From the NCBI GenBank assembly GCA_020041925.1, contig CP083409.1: a stretch of DNA of 64,000 nt. One strand, written 5' to 3'. Below the pieces are notes generated by a model. It was given only the letters and a program-made list of their open reading frames with translations, did no database searches and was not told the origin of the DNA. Shown one piece after another: positions 43,293-52,095 of the stretch. Position numbers and translations under genes: made by a program. This stretch comes from Faucicola osloensis_D (GTDB lineage Bacteria > Pseudomonadota > Gammaproteobacteria > Pseudomonadales > Moraxellaceae). Positions within the stretch are counted from its first letter, which is position 1; each line of letters opens with the position of its first letter.

Positions 43293-44915
43293 TTAGTTTG
43301 CTACGATTAAGCTTTCACCTGTCATTTCGGCAGGTTTGGCAAGGTGCATTAAGTCCAATAGGGTTGGCGCCACATCTGATAGCTTACCACCCGTGCGAAT
43401 GTGCACGGTATCAGGCGCTTGCTCATTGACATAAATAAATGGCACTAGCTCTGTGGTATGCTGGGTGTGTACCTGTCCGCTATCATAATCTTGCATTTGT
43501 TCAACATTGCCATGGTCAGCGGTAATTAATAAATGCCCCTGATTGGCAATCACACAATCGGCAATGGTTTTCACACAGTTATCTAACGTTTCGACGGCCT
43601 TGACAGCGGCATCAAACACACCTGTGTGCCCTACCATATCGCCATTGGCATAATTCACAATCAGTACATCATACGCACCCGAATTGATGGCATTGGTCAA
43701 TTTTTCAGTGACTTCTGGCGCACTCATTTCAGGTTGTAAATCATAAGTAGCAACCGCAGGCGAGTTGACCAAAATCCGCTGCTCCCCCTCAAACTCTGCT
43801 TCGCGCCCACCACTAAAAAAGAAAGTTACGTGAGCGTATTTTTCGGTTTCAGCAATGCGCAATTGGGTTTTGCCTTGCGCTTGCAAATATTCGCCTAAGG
43901 TGTTGGTTAGCGATGTCGGTTCAAAGGCAATACTGGTCACGCCATTGTTTTGTAATTCATCGGAATATTTGGTCAGCATCACAAATTTTGACAGCGTTGG
44001 CAGTTTTACACGCGTAAAGCCATCAAAATCAGCTGATACCAATGCTTGGCTGATTTCGCGGGCGCGGTCGGCACGAAAATTCATAAAAATCACACTGTCA
44101 TTGTCTTGGATAGTACCAAAATCAGCGCTTTGGTTAGCATAACGCACCCAAGTCGGTTTGACGAACTCGTCACTTTCACCTGCGCCATACGCTGCGCTAA
44201 TCGCCTCGGCACCTGATTGCACCACCCGTTCTGCTTTGGCTTGGGTCAGCAAATCATACGCTTGCTGTACCCGATCCCAACGTTTATCCCGATCCATCGC
44301 AAAGTAGCGACCAATAAGACTGACCAAATAAGCCGTGCCTTCATATCGCTCATTAAGCGTGGCAAGCGCTTGTTCTAATTGTGCGACATAATTGTCCGCA
44401 CTTTTAGGCGGCGTGTCACGACCGTCCAAAAATGTATGGATAAATACCTGCTTTGCACCCTGCTGCAATGCCAGCTCCACCATCGCGACAATATGATCTT
44501 GATGCGAATGAACTCCCCCGTCGGATAATAATCCCATGATATGCACATTGGCTTGTCGGTCATTGGCAAGCTTTACTGCTTCGGTTAATGCAGGGTTGCT
44601 AAAAAATTGCTGTTCGCGGATTTCTTTGTGAATACGGGTAGAGTCTTGATACAAAATACGACCTGCACCCAAATTCATATGCCCGACTTCAGAGTTACCA
44701 AACTGTCCTGCGGGTAAACCCACGTCTTCACCTGACCCTGAAATCAAACCATGGGGATAATGCTGATACAAATAATCAAGGTTTGGGGTATGCGCGGCGG
44801 CAATCGCATTATCACGCTGATCTTCGCGATATCCAAAACCATCTAAAATCATCAACACATGGGGGATTTTTTTAACCGTCGATTGATGGGTAACCGAGTT
44901 AGACGCTTGATTCAT
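43293..44915 (-). CDS. gpmI: 2,3-bisphosphoglycerate-independent phosphoglycerate mutase
   Basis: 540 aa (E. coli: 514). It interconverts 3- and 2-phosphoglycerate with a phosphoserine intermediate and two Mn ions. Motifs: MILDGFGYRED, nucleophile S75 in FGNSEVGHMN, HIMGLLSDGGVHSHQDH, FLDGRDTPP, NFRADRAREI and ITADHGNVEQM. There is a 15-residue N-terminal extension. The promoter just upstream has an extended -10 box. Confidence 0.98.
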   Translation of the reverse strand: MNQASNSVTHQSTVKKIPHVLMILDGFGYREDQRDNAIAAAHTPNLDYLYQHYPHGLISGSGEDVGLPAGQFGNSEVGHMNLGAGRILYQDSTRIHKEIREQQFFSNPALTEAVKLANDRQANVHIMGLLSDGGVHSHQDHIVAMVELALQQGAKQVFIHTFLDGRDTPPKSADNYVAQLEQALATLNERYEGTAYLVSLIGRYFAMDRDKRWDRVQQAYDLLTQAKAERVVQSGAEAISAAYGAGESDEFVKPTWVRYANQSADFGTIQDNDSVIFMNFRADRAREISQALVSADFDGFTRVKLPTLSKFVMLTKYSDELQNNGVTSIAFEPTSLTNTLGEYLQAQGKTQLRIAETEKYAHVTFFFSGGREAEFEGEQRILVNSPAVATYDLQPEMSAPEVTEKLTNAINSGAYDVLIVNYANGDMVGHTGVFDAAVKAVETLDNCVKTIADCVIANQGHLLITADHGNVEQMQDYDSGQVHTQHTTELVPFIYVNEQAPDTVHIRTGGKLSDVAPTLLDLMHLAKPAEMTGESLIVAN

Positions 44916-44977
44916 TGTTGCCTCTAGAAAAGCTAAAATAAGGAAAATACAAAACTAGTATTAAAAAAATTTTGAAA

Positions 44978-44986
44978 ATTATAGCA
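44978..44986 (-). promoter_or_regulatory. gpmI promoter, extended -10
   Basis: TGCTATAAT read on the minus strand, about 63 nt before the gpmI ATG. The -35 region is weak, as is usual for extended -10 promoters. Confidence 0.5.
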
Positions 44987-45158
44987 TAGCTCGCTCCATC
45001 TCTTTAAACCAGATTTTGCGTCATTCTGTTAACTGCTAAGCGACATTAAGCGATATGATGAGAACAAAAAACCTTGTTATGTATTTTGAAGGTTTCAAGG
45101 GTATTTTGACTGTCAAGTGTGATTAATTTAATCAATCATTGAATTAATGAGCGAGCTT

Positions 45159-45187
45159 TTGCATAGCCTCGCTGAATCTGCTACAAT
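45159..45187 (+). promoter_or_regulatory. ssrS (6S RNA) promoter
   Basis: TTGCAT (45159-45164), 17-nt spacer, TACAAT (45182-45187), placing the start near 45193-45195. Confidence 0.75.
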
Positions 45188-45192
45188 AAATG

Positions 45193-45384
45193 CATCTGGG
45201 GTATTCGCCAGTTTATGGTTTTACCTGAGCTGATAATTTATATAAGGGTATGCGTTCTTTTCACTTGTTGTGCAAGCCTGCATCCAGCTACGCTGCGATG
45301 ATTCAGGAAGCCTTAAGAGTGGTTGCCATACCCACCCTGAACGTTACAGTTCATGGGTTCACATAGACAGCGGTACTCTGGACC
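45193..45384 (+). ncRNA. ssrS: 6S RNA
   Basis: About 190 nt. 6S RNA binds sigma-70 RNA polymerase by mimicking an open promoter. Evidence: the hallmark AGGAAGCCTTAAGAGTGG (E. coli has GAGAAGCCTTAAAACTG). The ends form a long closing stem, TCTGGGGTATTCGC against GCGGTACTCTGGA with G-U pairs and one bulge, around a large central region. A promoter sits directly upstream and a terminator downstream. End positions are estimated from the stem and could be off by a few bases. No ygfA/zapA neighbour, unlike enterics. Confidence 0.88.
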
Positions 45385-45400
45385 AAAATTTAATAAAAAA

Positions 45401-45437
45401 AACCATCTAACCCAATTCGGCTAGATGGTTTTTTTTG
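45401..45437. terminator. Bidirectional terminator, ssrS and purine permease
   Basis: AACCATCTA / TAGATGGTT with a 12-nt loop, an A run before and T8 after. It lies between converging 6S RNA and the permease. Confidence 0.8.
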
Positions 45438-45449
45438 CTTAGCCATTGA

Positions 45450-46748
45450 TTAACTTAAAAAAATCAATTTTGCCAATAAAATCACCGTTAACACCCAAAC
45501 CGCAGGGCTAACTTCTTTATAACGCCCACTCACCAATTTGGCAATGGTATAGGTGATAAAACCTAGTGCAATCCCATCCGCGATTGAGAAAGTAAGCGGC
45601 GTCAACAGCAGCACTACCGCGACAGGTGATGCTTCGGTCAAGTCATCCCAATCAATCTCACGCAGCGTAAATAACATCAATACCGCGACATAAAAAATCG
45701 CCCCTGCCGTCGCATACGCAGGAATCATCCCAGCCAATGGCGCAAAAAATAACGCCAATAAAAATAACACACCTACTACAATCGCGGTCAAACCGGTGCG
45801 TCCACCTGCTGCCACCCCTGCTGTACTTTCTACATAACTCGTTACCGATGAAGTCCCTAGCAACGACCCTGCTACAGCCGCCGTTGAATCAGCAAACAAG
45901 GCTTTACCTAGATTCGGAATTTGACCATCGGTAGACATTAACCCAGCTTTTTTGGTCACGCCAATTAATGTGCCTGATGTATCAAATAACACCACAAATA
46001 AAAAGGCAAAAATCACGCTAACCATACTCACATCAAGCGCACCTGCAATATCTAACTGCATAAAGGTCGGTGCAATCGATGGCGGCATTGATACAATCCC
46101 TGAGTAATGGGTTTCCCCTGCCAACAAGCTAATCACCGTCACAATTAAAATTGACAACATCACTGCCGCAGGGACTTTACGCTGCACAAATACGACAATC
46201 AGAAAAAAACTCAAAATCGCCATCGCAGGACCAAAATCGGTGAGTTTGCCCATGGTCACAAATGTAGCGGGACTTGCCACAATGATGCCCGAGCTTTTAA
46301 GCGCAATAAATGCTAAAAACGCCCCAATCCCTGCGACGATACCTTGTTTAAGGGTATAGGGAATGGCGTTGATAATCCATTCACGCAGTTTAAAGGCACT
46401 AATCAGCACAAAGAGCAAGCCTGAAATAAATACCGCCCCCAACGCCACTTGCCAGCTTTTACCCATCCCCAAGACGACGGTAAAGGTAAAAAACGCATTC
46501 AAACCCATGCCAGGTGCCAATGCCACGGGCAAACGCGCAATCAATCCCATCAAAAAACAGCCCAGCGCTGAGGCTAGACATGTCGCTACAAATACCGCTC
46601 CTTTATCCATCCCAGCTTTTGCCAGCATGTCGGGATTGACAAAAATAATATAAGCCATGGTCAAAAAGGTTGTCAGACCTGCCAGAATTTCAGTTTTTAT
46701 CGTTGTATTGCGGCCATCTATGCCAAAATAGCGCTCGATTACATTCAT
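45450..46748 (-). CDS. NCS2 family purine permease (AzgA/PbuG type)
   Basis: 432 aa, about 12-14 membrane helices. The N-terminus IKTEILAGLTTFLTMAYIIFVNP and the loops ALAPGMGLNAFF and SVTSYVESTAGVAAGGRTG are typical of the AzgA branch of NCS2, proton-driven importers of hypoxanthine, guanine or adenine. The exact base cannot be told from sequence. Single gene. Confidence 0.9.
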   Translation of the reverse strand: MNVIERYFGIDGRNTTIKTEILAGLTTFLTMAYIIFVNPDMLAKAGMDKGAVFVATCLASALGCFLMGLIARLPVALAPGMGLNAFFTFTVVLGMGKSWQVALGAVFISGLLFVLISAFKLREWIINAIPYTLKQGIVAGIGAFLAFIALKSSGIIVASPATFVTMGKLTDFGPAMAILSFFLIVVFVQRKVPAAVMLSILIVTVISLLAGETHYSGIVSMPPSIAPTFMQLDIAGALDVSMVSVIFAFLFVVLFDTSGTLIGVTKKAGLMSTDGQIPNLGKALFADSTAAVAGSLLGTSSVTSYVESTAGVAAGGRTGLTAIVVGVLFLLALFFAPLAGMIPAYATAGAIFYVAVLMLFTLREIDWDDLTEASPVAVVLLLTPLTFSIADGIALGFITYTIAKLVSGRYKEVSPAVWVLTVILLAKLIFLS

Positions 46749-46978
46749 CTATATTCACCCAATTTATTCATCCAATTTATGCGTCTAGGTTGCATCTAGG
46801 TTGCATCTGTATCCGTTGTGTTGACAACGCTTTTGTGCCCGTTTTCTGCCCCATCGTCATTCAACAACGCCCAAGAAAAACCCCTTATTTTACCCTAGAA
46901 TACGCCAGCAACAAATAACTGATTAAAATAAATAAAAAATAACTGGGAATTTTGAAGCCAATTTATTGCGCTGCAGCA
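46749..46978. other. Spacer with short direct repeats between the permease and gspK
   Basis: 230 bp. It holds CCAATTTATTCA/CCAATTTATGCG (46758-46783) and three units of GCATCTAGGTT type (46781-46812) upstream of the permease. No ORF, and no clear gspK terminator is seen. Confidence 0.5.
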
Positions 46979-48202
46979 TTATTGGGCAAAGGGTAAAAAT
47001 TGGCGGTTGTAAGTGATGAGTTGTGGTGGCGTGTTATTTTGCGTGCCATTTTGCGTATTGACTGGTGCTGGCATGGTTGTCGCTGACACACCAGAAGCAG
47101 CTGCTGAGTCATTGTCAGCTTTGGGTAAAATCTTAGCGATTTGGCTATGCAAAAAAAGCTGCTTGTCGTCACTTTTGACGCTGACAACGACGTGAAAACT
47201 TTGACTTTGGGTGGCTAACAGCTTGGCGATGCTTGCTTTGTTACGCTCGTCAATGTTGGCAAAACTTGGCACTGCCCACAATTGAGTCAAGTTTTGCACC
47301 GGTAGATTGTTTTCTCGGGCATTCGCCCAATTGATGATTGCCGTATCGTCGATTTGTTGGGTAGCCGCCACATTTGAAGCTGCGCTAGTGTCTTGCCCAG
47401 ATTGTGGGGCGTCATCACTGTCCGAATGGTTTGAGCCTTGCGGATGGTTGCCGTTGGTTGCGGTGGGTGAATTCACTAGTATGCTTAATAGTTCGGGCTT
47501 CACTGTGTTGATATTCATGGGTAGATAGTATGGCACTGCGGTCAGATACGGCGCTAATTTTTGCAATCCTTCGCTATCCATACCGCGCACATATTGCAAT
47601 TCATTGATTGAGATAAAAGGCTGATTAGCGATACCCATCGCCATTTTTTTGCCCGTACTTTGATAATACGCTGCTTCTGCGCCACCATCGGCACGGGTGT
47701 CACTGTCTGGGTCTTGCCAATCAAGCACCGCCATCGCAATGTTGGGCGATAAGCCATTGGCTTGTAACAACGCTTGAAAAAAAGCCAGTGCCGTATCATC
47801 CACTTTGCCATCGTGATACAGGTTGTTAACATTAAAACGGCTAGCATCATCGTCGATTTTAATACTGACTTTGGCTTGATTCAGGGTTTGCTCTGCCAGC
47901 GGTTTTGCCCAAGCGTCTGCTAAACTATCGACTTGGTTGACTTGGCTGTCTTGCGCGATCAAATTGGTCGCCATAGCTTCACCTGCCAAGGCATATTCTT
48001 TAAGCTGCCCTTGACCTTTGGTCAGCTCAAATTCTCGAATCATCACTTTTTGATTGGCAAGCATACTGCCTGCCACGATGGTAATCGCCACCACCAACAA
48101 CAAAATAGTCAGTAGCGCCATCCCTTGTTGCCCATGCCGATATGGGTGGCTTGCTATGGCAACATTTGCAAAAATTTTAGATGGAGTGCGGTTTGTTGGC
48201 AT
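46979..48202 (-). CDS. gspK: Type II secretion minor pseudopilin GspK
   Basis: 407 aa from the ATG at 48202. It has a basic prepilin leader, cleavage after GQQG, then MALLTILLLVVAITIVAGSM. As expected for GspK it lacks Glu at +5 and has a large soluble domain (DWQDPDSDTRADGGAEAAYYQ). It caps the pseudopilus tip with GspI and GspJ. A 35-residue Asn/Ser/Asp-rich insertion lies near residue 260. An in-frame ATG at 48277 would overlap gspJ and add 25 residues before the leader; I prefer the shorter form. Confidence 0.92.
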   Translation of the reverse strand: MPTNRTPSKIFANVAIASHPYRHGQQGMALLTILLLVVAITIVAGSMLANQKVMIREFELTKGQGQLKEYALAGEAMATNLIAQDSQVNQVDSLADAWAKPLAEQTLNQAKVSIKIDDDASRFNVNNLYHDGKVDDTALAFFQALLQANGLSPNIAMAVLDWQDPDSDTRADGGAEAAYYQSTGKKMAMGIANQPFISINELQYVRGMDSEGLQKLAPYLTAVPYYLPMNINTVKPELLSILVNSPTATNGNHPQGSNHSDSDDAPQSGQDTSAASNVAATQQIDDTAIINWANARENNLPVQNLTQLWAVPSFANIDERNKASIAKLLATQSQSFHVVVSVKSDDKQLFLHSQIAKILPKADNDSAAASGVSATTMPAPVNTQNGTQNNTPPQLITYNRQFLPFAQ

Positions 48203-48228
48203 GGTGTATTTGCTAAAATTTGATTGAA

Positions 48229-49053
48229 TTATGGGTTGGGTGCGTTTGGCGGGGTACTGGGTAACGCAAATCGCCAAGTAATAGGCTCGCCTTGGTAACT
48301 AAAACTAAGCTCGATACCGCGTGGTAACTGCTGATACGGCGTTAAATCTATACTGTTTTGCAAATTGCTATTTTTATCTGTTACGTTATCAGGCGCGTTA
48401 GGGAGCGGATTGGTTGAAGCATTGGCCGTTTGATTGGTGTTTTTTTGCGCTCGTATTTGCTGAACTTTTTGCAGGGTGGCTTCATCTGGAAAAACACTCA
48501 CCGCGTCAGGCGTCAATGCTCGCCAACTGGCATCCTTGATACCTGTCAATAATACACTGGTTGCAGGGGTTTCGTTATTGTCGTCTAACTGGTAAAAACG
48601 CTTTTTAGTTAGCGTTTCCCCTGCGACCGAATATTGTATTTTTGCTAGCATAGGTGACGGCTGATAACGCGGATCGGGCGCGGCAAAACGGATAAAACTC
48701 ATTTGTGACGCATTTAATACAAAGGTTGGTGTCATAGCGGCAGTATTGGCTGATGCCGTATCATTGGTATTGGCATCGCCAGTCGCTGATAGTATTGGCA
48801 CCGCCACATAATTGCTGGTTTGTGCCAAATCTTGCGACAGCTGTAAATAAGCATAATCAAGCTGTGATAATGATTTTTGATGTTGGTAGCCGCGCTCGCG
48901 ACTTTTGGTCAGACTATCCATAATCTGCCATCCCGCCAATGCTAGCATCGCAAAAATCACCAACGCAATCATCAGTTCGATTAAGGTAAAGCCTTGCTGG
49001 GATGTTTTATGCTGCGCGGTTGCAGCAGAGGAATCCATAGAAAAAGGGCTCAC
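48229..49053 (-). CDS. gspJ: Type II secretion minor pseudopilin GspJ
   Basis: 274 aa. Prepilin leader ending TSQQG before FTLIELMIALVIFAML (Glu at +5), then the GspJ region SLTKSRERGYQHQK and a Thr/Asn-rich insertion. The start is GTG at 49053, giving a GTGA overlap with the gspI stop. It is part of the tip complex I-J-K. The C-terminal half carries an Asn-rich linker before RGIELSFSYQGEPITWRF. Confidence 0.93.
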   Translation of the reverse strand: MSPFSMDSSAATAQHKTSQQGFTLIELMIALVIFAMLALAGWQIMDSLTKSRERGYQHQKSLSQLDYAYLQLSQDLAQTSNYVAVPILSATGDANTNDTASANTAAMTPTFVLNASQMSFIRFAAPDPRYQPSPMLAKIQYSVAGETLTKKRFYQLDDNNETPATSVLLTGIKDASWRALTPDAVSVFPDEATLQKVQQIRAQKNTNQTANASTNPLPNAPDNVTDKNSNLQNSIDLTPYQQLPRGIELSFSYQGEPITWRFALPSTPPNAPNP

Positions 49054-49490
49054 GGCGTTGTCCCCATATCCTTTACCAATACTGCATCAATATCCACCAC
49101 GTCTTTTTTTGGTGTGCCATCAACAATAGGTGCCACGCGAATATGAATGGGTTGGACAAAGCCTTGGCTGGTTGGTGTGGTTTGCGGTGAGATAACCACT
49201 TGCCATTGACGACCTTGCGAGGTGATTTGCCGAGTATCAGACGCCGAGAGCCAAGTTTTTTGTACTCGTAATTCTGCCAGCGTATTTTGCGCCACATAAT
49301 AGCCAAAGGTTCGTGTTTTCATGTTATCCACGGATTGCACATAACTGCGACTGGCTTGGCTGGCTGATATTGCAACCACCGCCAAAATCGCTAACGCCAC
49401 CATGACTTCAAGTAACGTAAATCCTTGCTGATTCTGTCTTGTAGTCAGTCTATTTGAGGTAGCCAGTCTATTTAAGGTGGCCACAGTCAT
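49050..49490 (-). CDS. gspI: Type II secretion minor pseudopilin GspI
   Basis: 146 aa from the ATG at 49490. Leader ends QNQQG before FTLLEVMVALAILAVVAISA, followed by the GspI-typical YYVAQNTLAELRVQ. The start overlaps the gspH stop as ATGA, so translation is coupled. A frame from 49616 overlaps gspH by about 130 nt and has no leader in place, so it is not used. Confidence 0.94.
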   Translation of the reverse strand: MTVATLNRLATSNRLTTRQNQQGFTLLEVMVALAILAVVAISASQASRSYVQSVDNMKTRTFGYYVAQNTLAELRVQKTWLSASDTRQITSQGRQWQVVISPQTTPTSQGFVQPIHIRVAPIVDGTPKKDVVDIDAVLVKDMGTTP

Positions 49491-50167
49491 TTTGCCACCT
49501 CGATTGCCCCAGCTTGGTTGACGATGATGGGATTGCCAACCGCAAAGGTTTGTTTGTCGGCATTGGTTTTTTGGATGCTGATTTGCACCGGTGTCGCCTC
49601 GCCTGTCCCAAACCACACCACAGGCGGTGCTTCGCTGCCGCTTAACCAGTTGGCGGCAGGTTGGGTATTTTGGGTAGCGTTAGTATTAAATGGGTTATCC
49701 AGTGGGCGGATTTTGACGTCAAGGTTGTCTGGCACATCCAGCGGTGGGATTTGTTTTTCTATCACCCATTGTGGGGGCGCAGGTTGCGAGGTTATGGCGG
49801 CATTGGCATTGCCAACAGCACTTTGAGGATTAGTAAAAGCGTTTTCTAATTTAACCACCACCAGCTGATTGGGCGCGTCATTTTGCGGCAGTTTGATTGC
49901 CAACCCATAAGGCTGCATGCGTTCTGTTGATAACAAACGTACATAATTAAGATTACTGGTCAGACGCTCATAAAACGCCGTGTTTCTACGATTTTCACTA
50001 CCGCCCACCGATAAACTCATCATCGCAGCAAAAATAGATAAAATGACGATGACTACCATAATTTCGATTAAGGTAAAACCTTGTTGCCCACCCATCGCAC
50101 TGGGTGCAGGAGTGAAAGTTTTACAAGACCGACCAAACAGCAATCGCATCGTTATGCACTCAGACAA
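49487..50167 (-). CDS. gspH: Type II secretion minor pseudopilin GspH
   Basis: 226 aa. Leader ends MGGQQG before FTLIEIMVVIVILSIFAAMM, then the GspH segment NLNYVRLLSTERMQPYGLAI and a longer than usual C-terminal half with Asn/Gln-rich linkers. First gene of the H-I-J-K operon. No secretion ATPase, secretin or major pseudopilin gene is nearby; scattered gsp genes are usual in this family. Confidence 0.92.
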   Translation of the reverse strand: MSECITMRLLFGRSCKTFTPAPSAMGGQQGFTLIEIMVVIVILSIFAAMMSLSVGGSENRRNTAFYERLTSNLNYVRLLSTERMQPYGLAIKLPQNDAPNQLVVVKLENAFTNPQSAVGNANAAITSQPAPPQWVIEKQIPPLDVPDNLDVKIRPLDNPFNTNATQNTQPAANWLSGSEAPPVVWFGTGEATPVQISIQKTNADKQTFAVGNPIIVNQAGAIEVAK

Positions 50168-50232
50168 AACAGGGATAGTTTATAAAGCTTAACCGGGGAT
50201 AATGATAGTTAACTAGTATTCTTTGACATTTA

Positions 50233-50934
50233 TTATTTAACATTGCGCGGCGTTAGGCTTGACTCAGTCTGTGAAGTTGCCGTATCAGTAGAATTGCTAG
50301 GTAGGTTCGCCCCAGTAGGCGCATCGACTGATTGTACCGCAGCAGGGTATTGCTTGGGAATATCTAAAATATGCTGAACCAAGGCAAAACGTAAGGTATC
50401 GCGGCGACCAAGATAGCGTTGGTAAAAACTAGAATTCAGCAGTCCTGCACCGCCTTGACCCATCGCCCAAATGGTTGACAGATAGTCTCGGGTACTCATG
50501 GTGCTGTGTAGCGATTGCAGGTATTCAGCCGTGGTATTGATTAATCGCTTCATGCGTTCACGGCGAATTTCATACAACTGTGAAAAAAGTTTATTAAGCC
50601 CTACGGCAGAATTGGCTAAGCGTTCTTCAATTTGGTTGAGTAATATGGCTTTTTGCGGATTGATGAGTTGAAACAGGGTAAGACGTGCCACACCTGCGGC
50701 AGGACAATCGCCGACTTCGCTTAGCGCAAGTAGTTGTTGCTCATGACGGATAATGATGCGTAAAAACAATTCATCTTTGCTGGTAAAATGCTTGTATAGC
50801 GTACCTTTGGCTAAGTCTAGCTGCTCGGCTAAACTATCTAAGGTGATATCACCTTCCCCAGACTCTAATAGCAACTGCTCGGCAACTGCCAATATGACTT
50901 CTTCACGATTTTTGAATTGTTGTTGACGACTCAT
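50233..50934 (-). CDS. TetR/AcrR family transcriptional regulator
   Basis: 233 aa. N-terminal helix-turn-helix (ITLDSLAEQLDLAKGTLYKHF, about 30-50) of the TetR family, then a helical ligand domain and a Ser/Thr/Asn-rich tail of about 35 residues. GGAG lies 7 nt before the ATG. The target is unknown; no transporter or metabolic gene is divergent from it. Confidence 0.88.
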   Translation of the reverse strand: MSRQQQFKNREEVILAVAEQLLLESGEGDITLDSLAEQLDLAKGTLYKHFTSKDELFLRIIIRHEQQLLALSEVGDCPAAGVARLTLFQLINPQKAILLNQIEERLANSAVGLNKLFSQLYEIRRERMKRLINTTAEYLQSLHSTMSTRDYLSTIWAMGQGGAGLLNSSFYQRYLGRRDTLRFALVQHILDIPKQYPAAVQSVDAPTGANLPSNSTDTATSQTESSLTPRNVK

Positions 50935-51030
50935 TGATTACTCCATCAGTCTGTTCTAGTAGCCCCTATTGTTGACGAGACCCGTTACATCAACCCATCT
51001 ACGCACAACTGTTAAATGATAAAAAAATGC

Positions 51031-51123
51031 TTGCTTAATAACCTTGCATAGTAACTTTGCTTAATAACCTCGCATAGTACCTAGCTTAGCAACCTCGCAT
51101 AGTAACTTTGCTTAGAAACATAG
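51031..51123. repeat. 26-bp tandem repeat, about 3.6 imperfect copies
   Basis: Units at 51031-51056, 51057-51082, 51083-51107 (25 bp) and a partial at 51108-51123; the shared core is TTGCTTAATAACCT(T/C)GCATAGTA. It lies in the 297-bp spacer between tatD and the TetR gene; no ORF is seen there. Confidence 0.85.
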
Positions 51124-51231
51124 AAGCAAGGTTGCTACGTATGATACATGACTGATGAGTCATTGCCAAATGTTTTATCACATAAATTTTATTACCTACT
51201 TAATAAAGTATAAAGATTTGTTTAACTATTT

Positions 51232-52017
51232 TTAAGCATATTGATGTAGTAATGCGTCAAAATTTTGGTGGGTTAAGCGCGCGAACTCAGCCACTGGCAT
51301 GTCATAATGCTTGGCGAGAAAATCCGCCACATAGGGTACAAAAGCAGGTTCGTTAGATTTGCCGCGTTTGGGCACTGGCGCCAGATATGGGCTGTCGGTT
51401 TCAATCAAAATGCGATCTTTAGGCAGTTTTTTCGCCACTGCTTGTAATTCAGTGGCGTTTTTAAAGGTCACAATCCCTGATAAAGAAATATAAAAACCCA
51501 AGTCCAAGGCTTTTTTGGCGGTGTCATAATCTTCCGTAAAGCAATGAATAATGCCATGCTCGGCTTTTTCTGCTTTTAATAAGTCCAATGTATCGTGTTT
51601 CGCCTCACGGGTGTGGACGATAATGGGTTTTTTTAGGTGTTGACTGGCATGAATATGGCGGGCAAAGCTCGCTTTTTGTTCTATGCTGTTTTCTATTGAC
51701 CAATAATAATCAAGCCCGGTCTCGCCAATCGCCCAAACATGCGGCTGATTTGCCATTTCAACGAGTGTTTCAACTGTTGCACTTTTTAGCATGGCAATAT
51801 CTTCGCAGGGATGCACGCCCACACTCATCCCCAACGTTAGCCCGTCAATTTTTGTATTGATAATCTCATAAATAGCATCGTATTCATCCAGCTCACACAT
51901 AATCGCCATAATCCGCTGCACATTGGCATCCTTGGCGGCTTGTAAGGCTAGACGGATATCACCTTGATATTTTTCTAAATCCAAACGGTTTAGATGGGCA
52001 TGGGTATCGGTAAACAT
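51232..52017 (-). CDS. tatD: TatD family metal-dependent deoxyribonuclease
   Basis: 261 aa. TIM-barrel hydrolase with the metal-binding set: DTHAHLN near the N-terminus, GETGLDYYW, HTREA, HCFTE and ETDSPYLAP. TatD-like enzymes act as 3'-5' nucleases on DNA in repair and degradation. It is closer in form to YcfH-type members, so a general TatD-family role is safer than a specific one. It follows hemW by 78 nt. Confidence 0.93.
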   Translation of the reverse strand: MFTDTHAHLNRLDLEKYQGDIRLALQAAKDANVQRIMAIMCELDEYDAIYEIINTKIDGLTLGMSVGVHPCEDIAMLKSATVETLVEMANQPHVWAIGETGLDYYWSIENSIEQKASFARHIHASQHLKKPIIVHTREAKHDTLDLLKAEKAEHGIIHCFTEDYDTAKKALDLGFYISLSGIVTFKNATELQAVAKKLPKDRILIETDSPYLAPVPKRGKSNEPAFVPYVADFLAKHYDMPVAEFARLTHQNFDALLHQYA

Positions 52018-52095
52018 ATCACTCTCTTTTTTTAATTGATTGACGCTTAAATAAGGCTGCGGCGCATAAATTCAATCAAATGCACCGTCAAAGCG

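Noticed and set aside
51031..51123. CRISPR-like array
   Set aside because: The units are directly adjacent with no unique spacers, and there are no cas genes.
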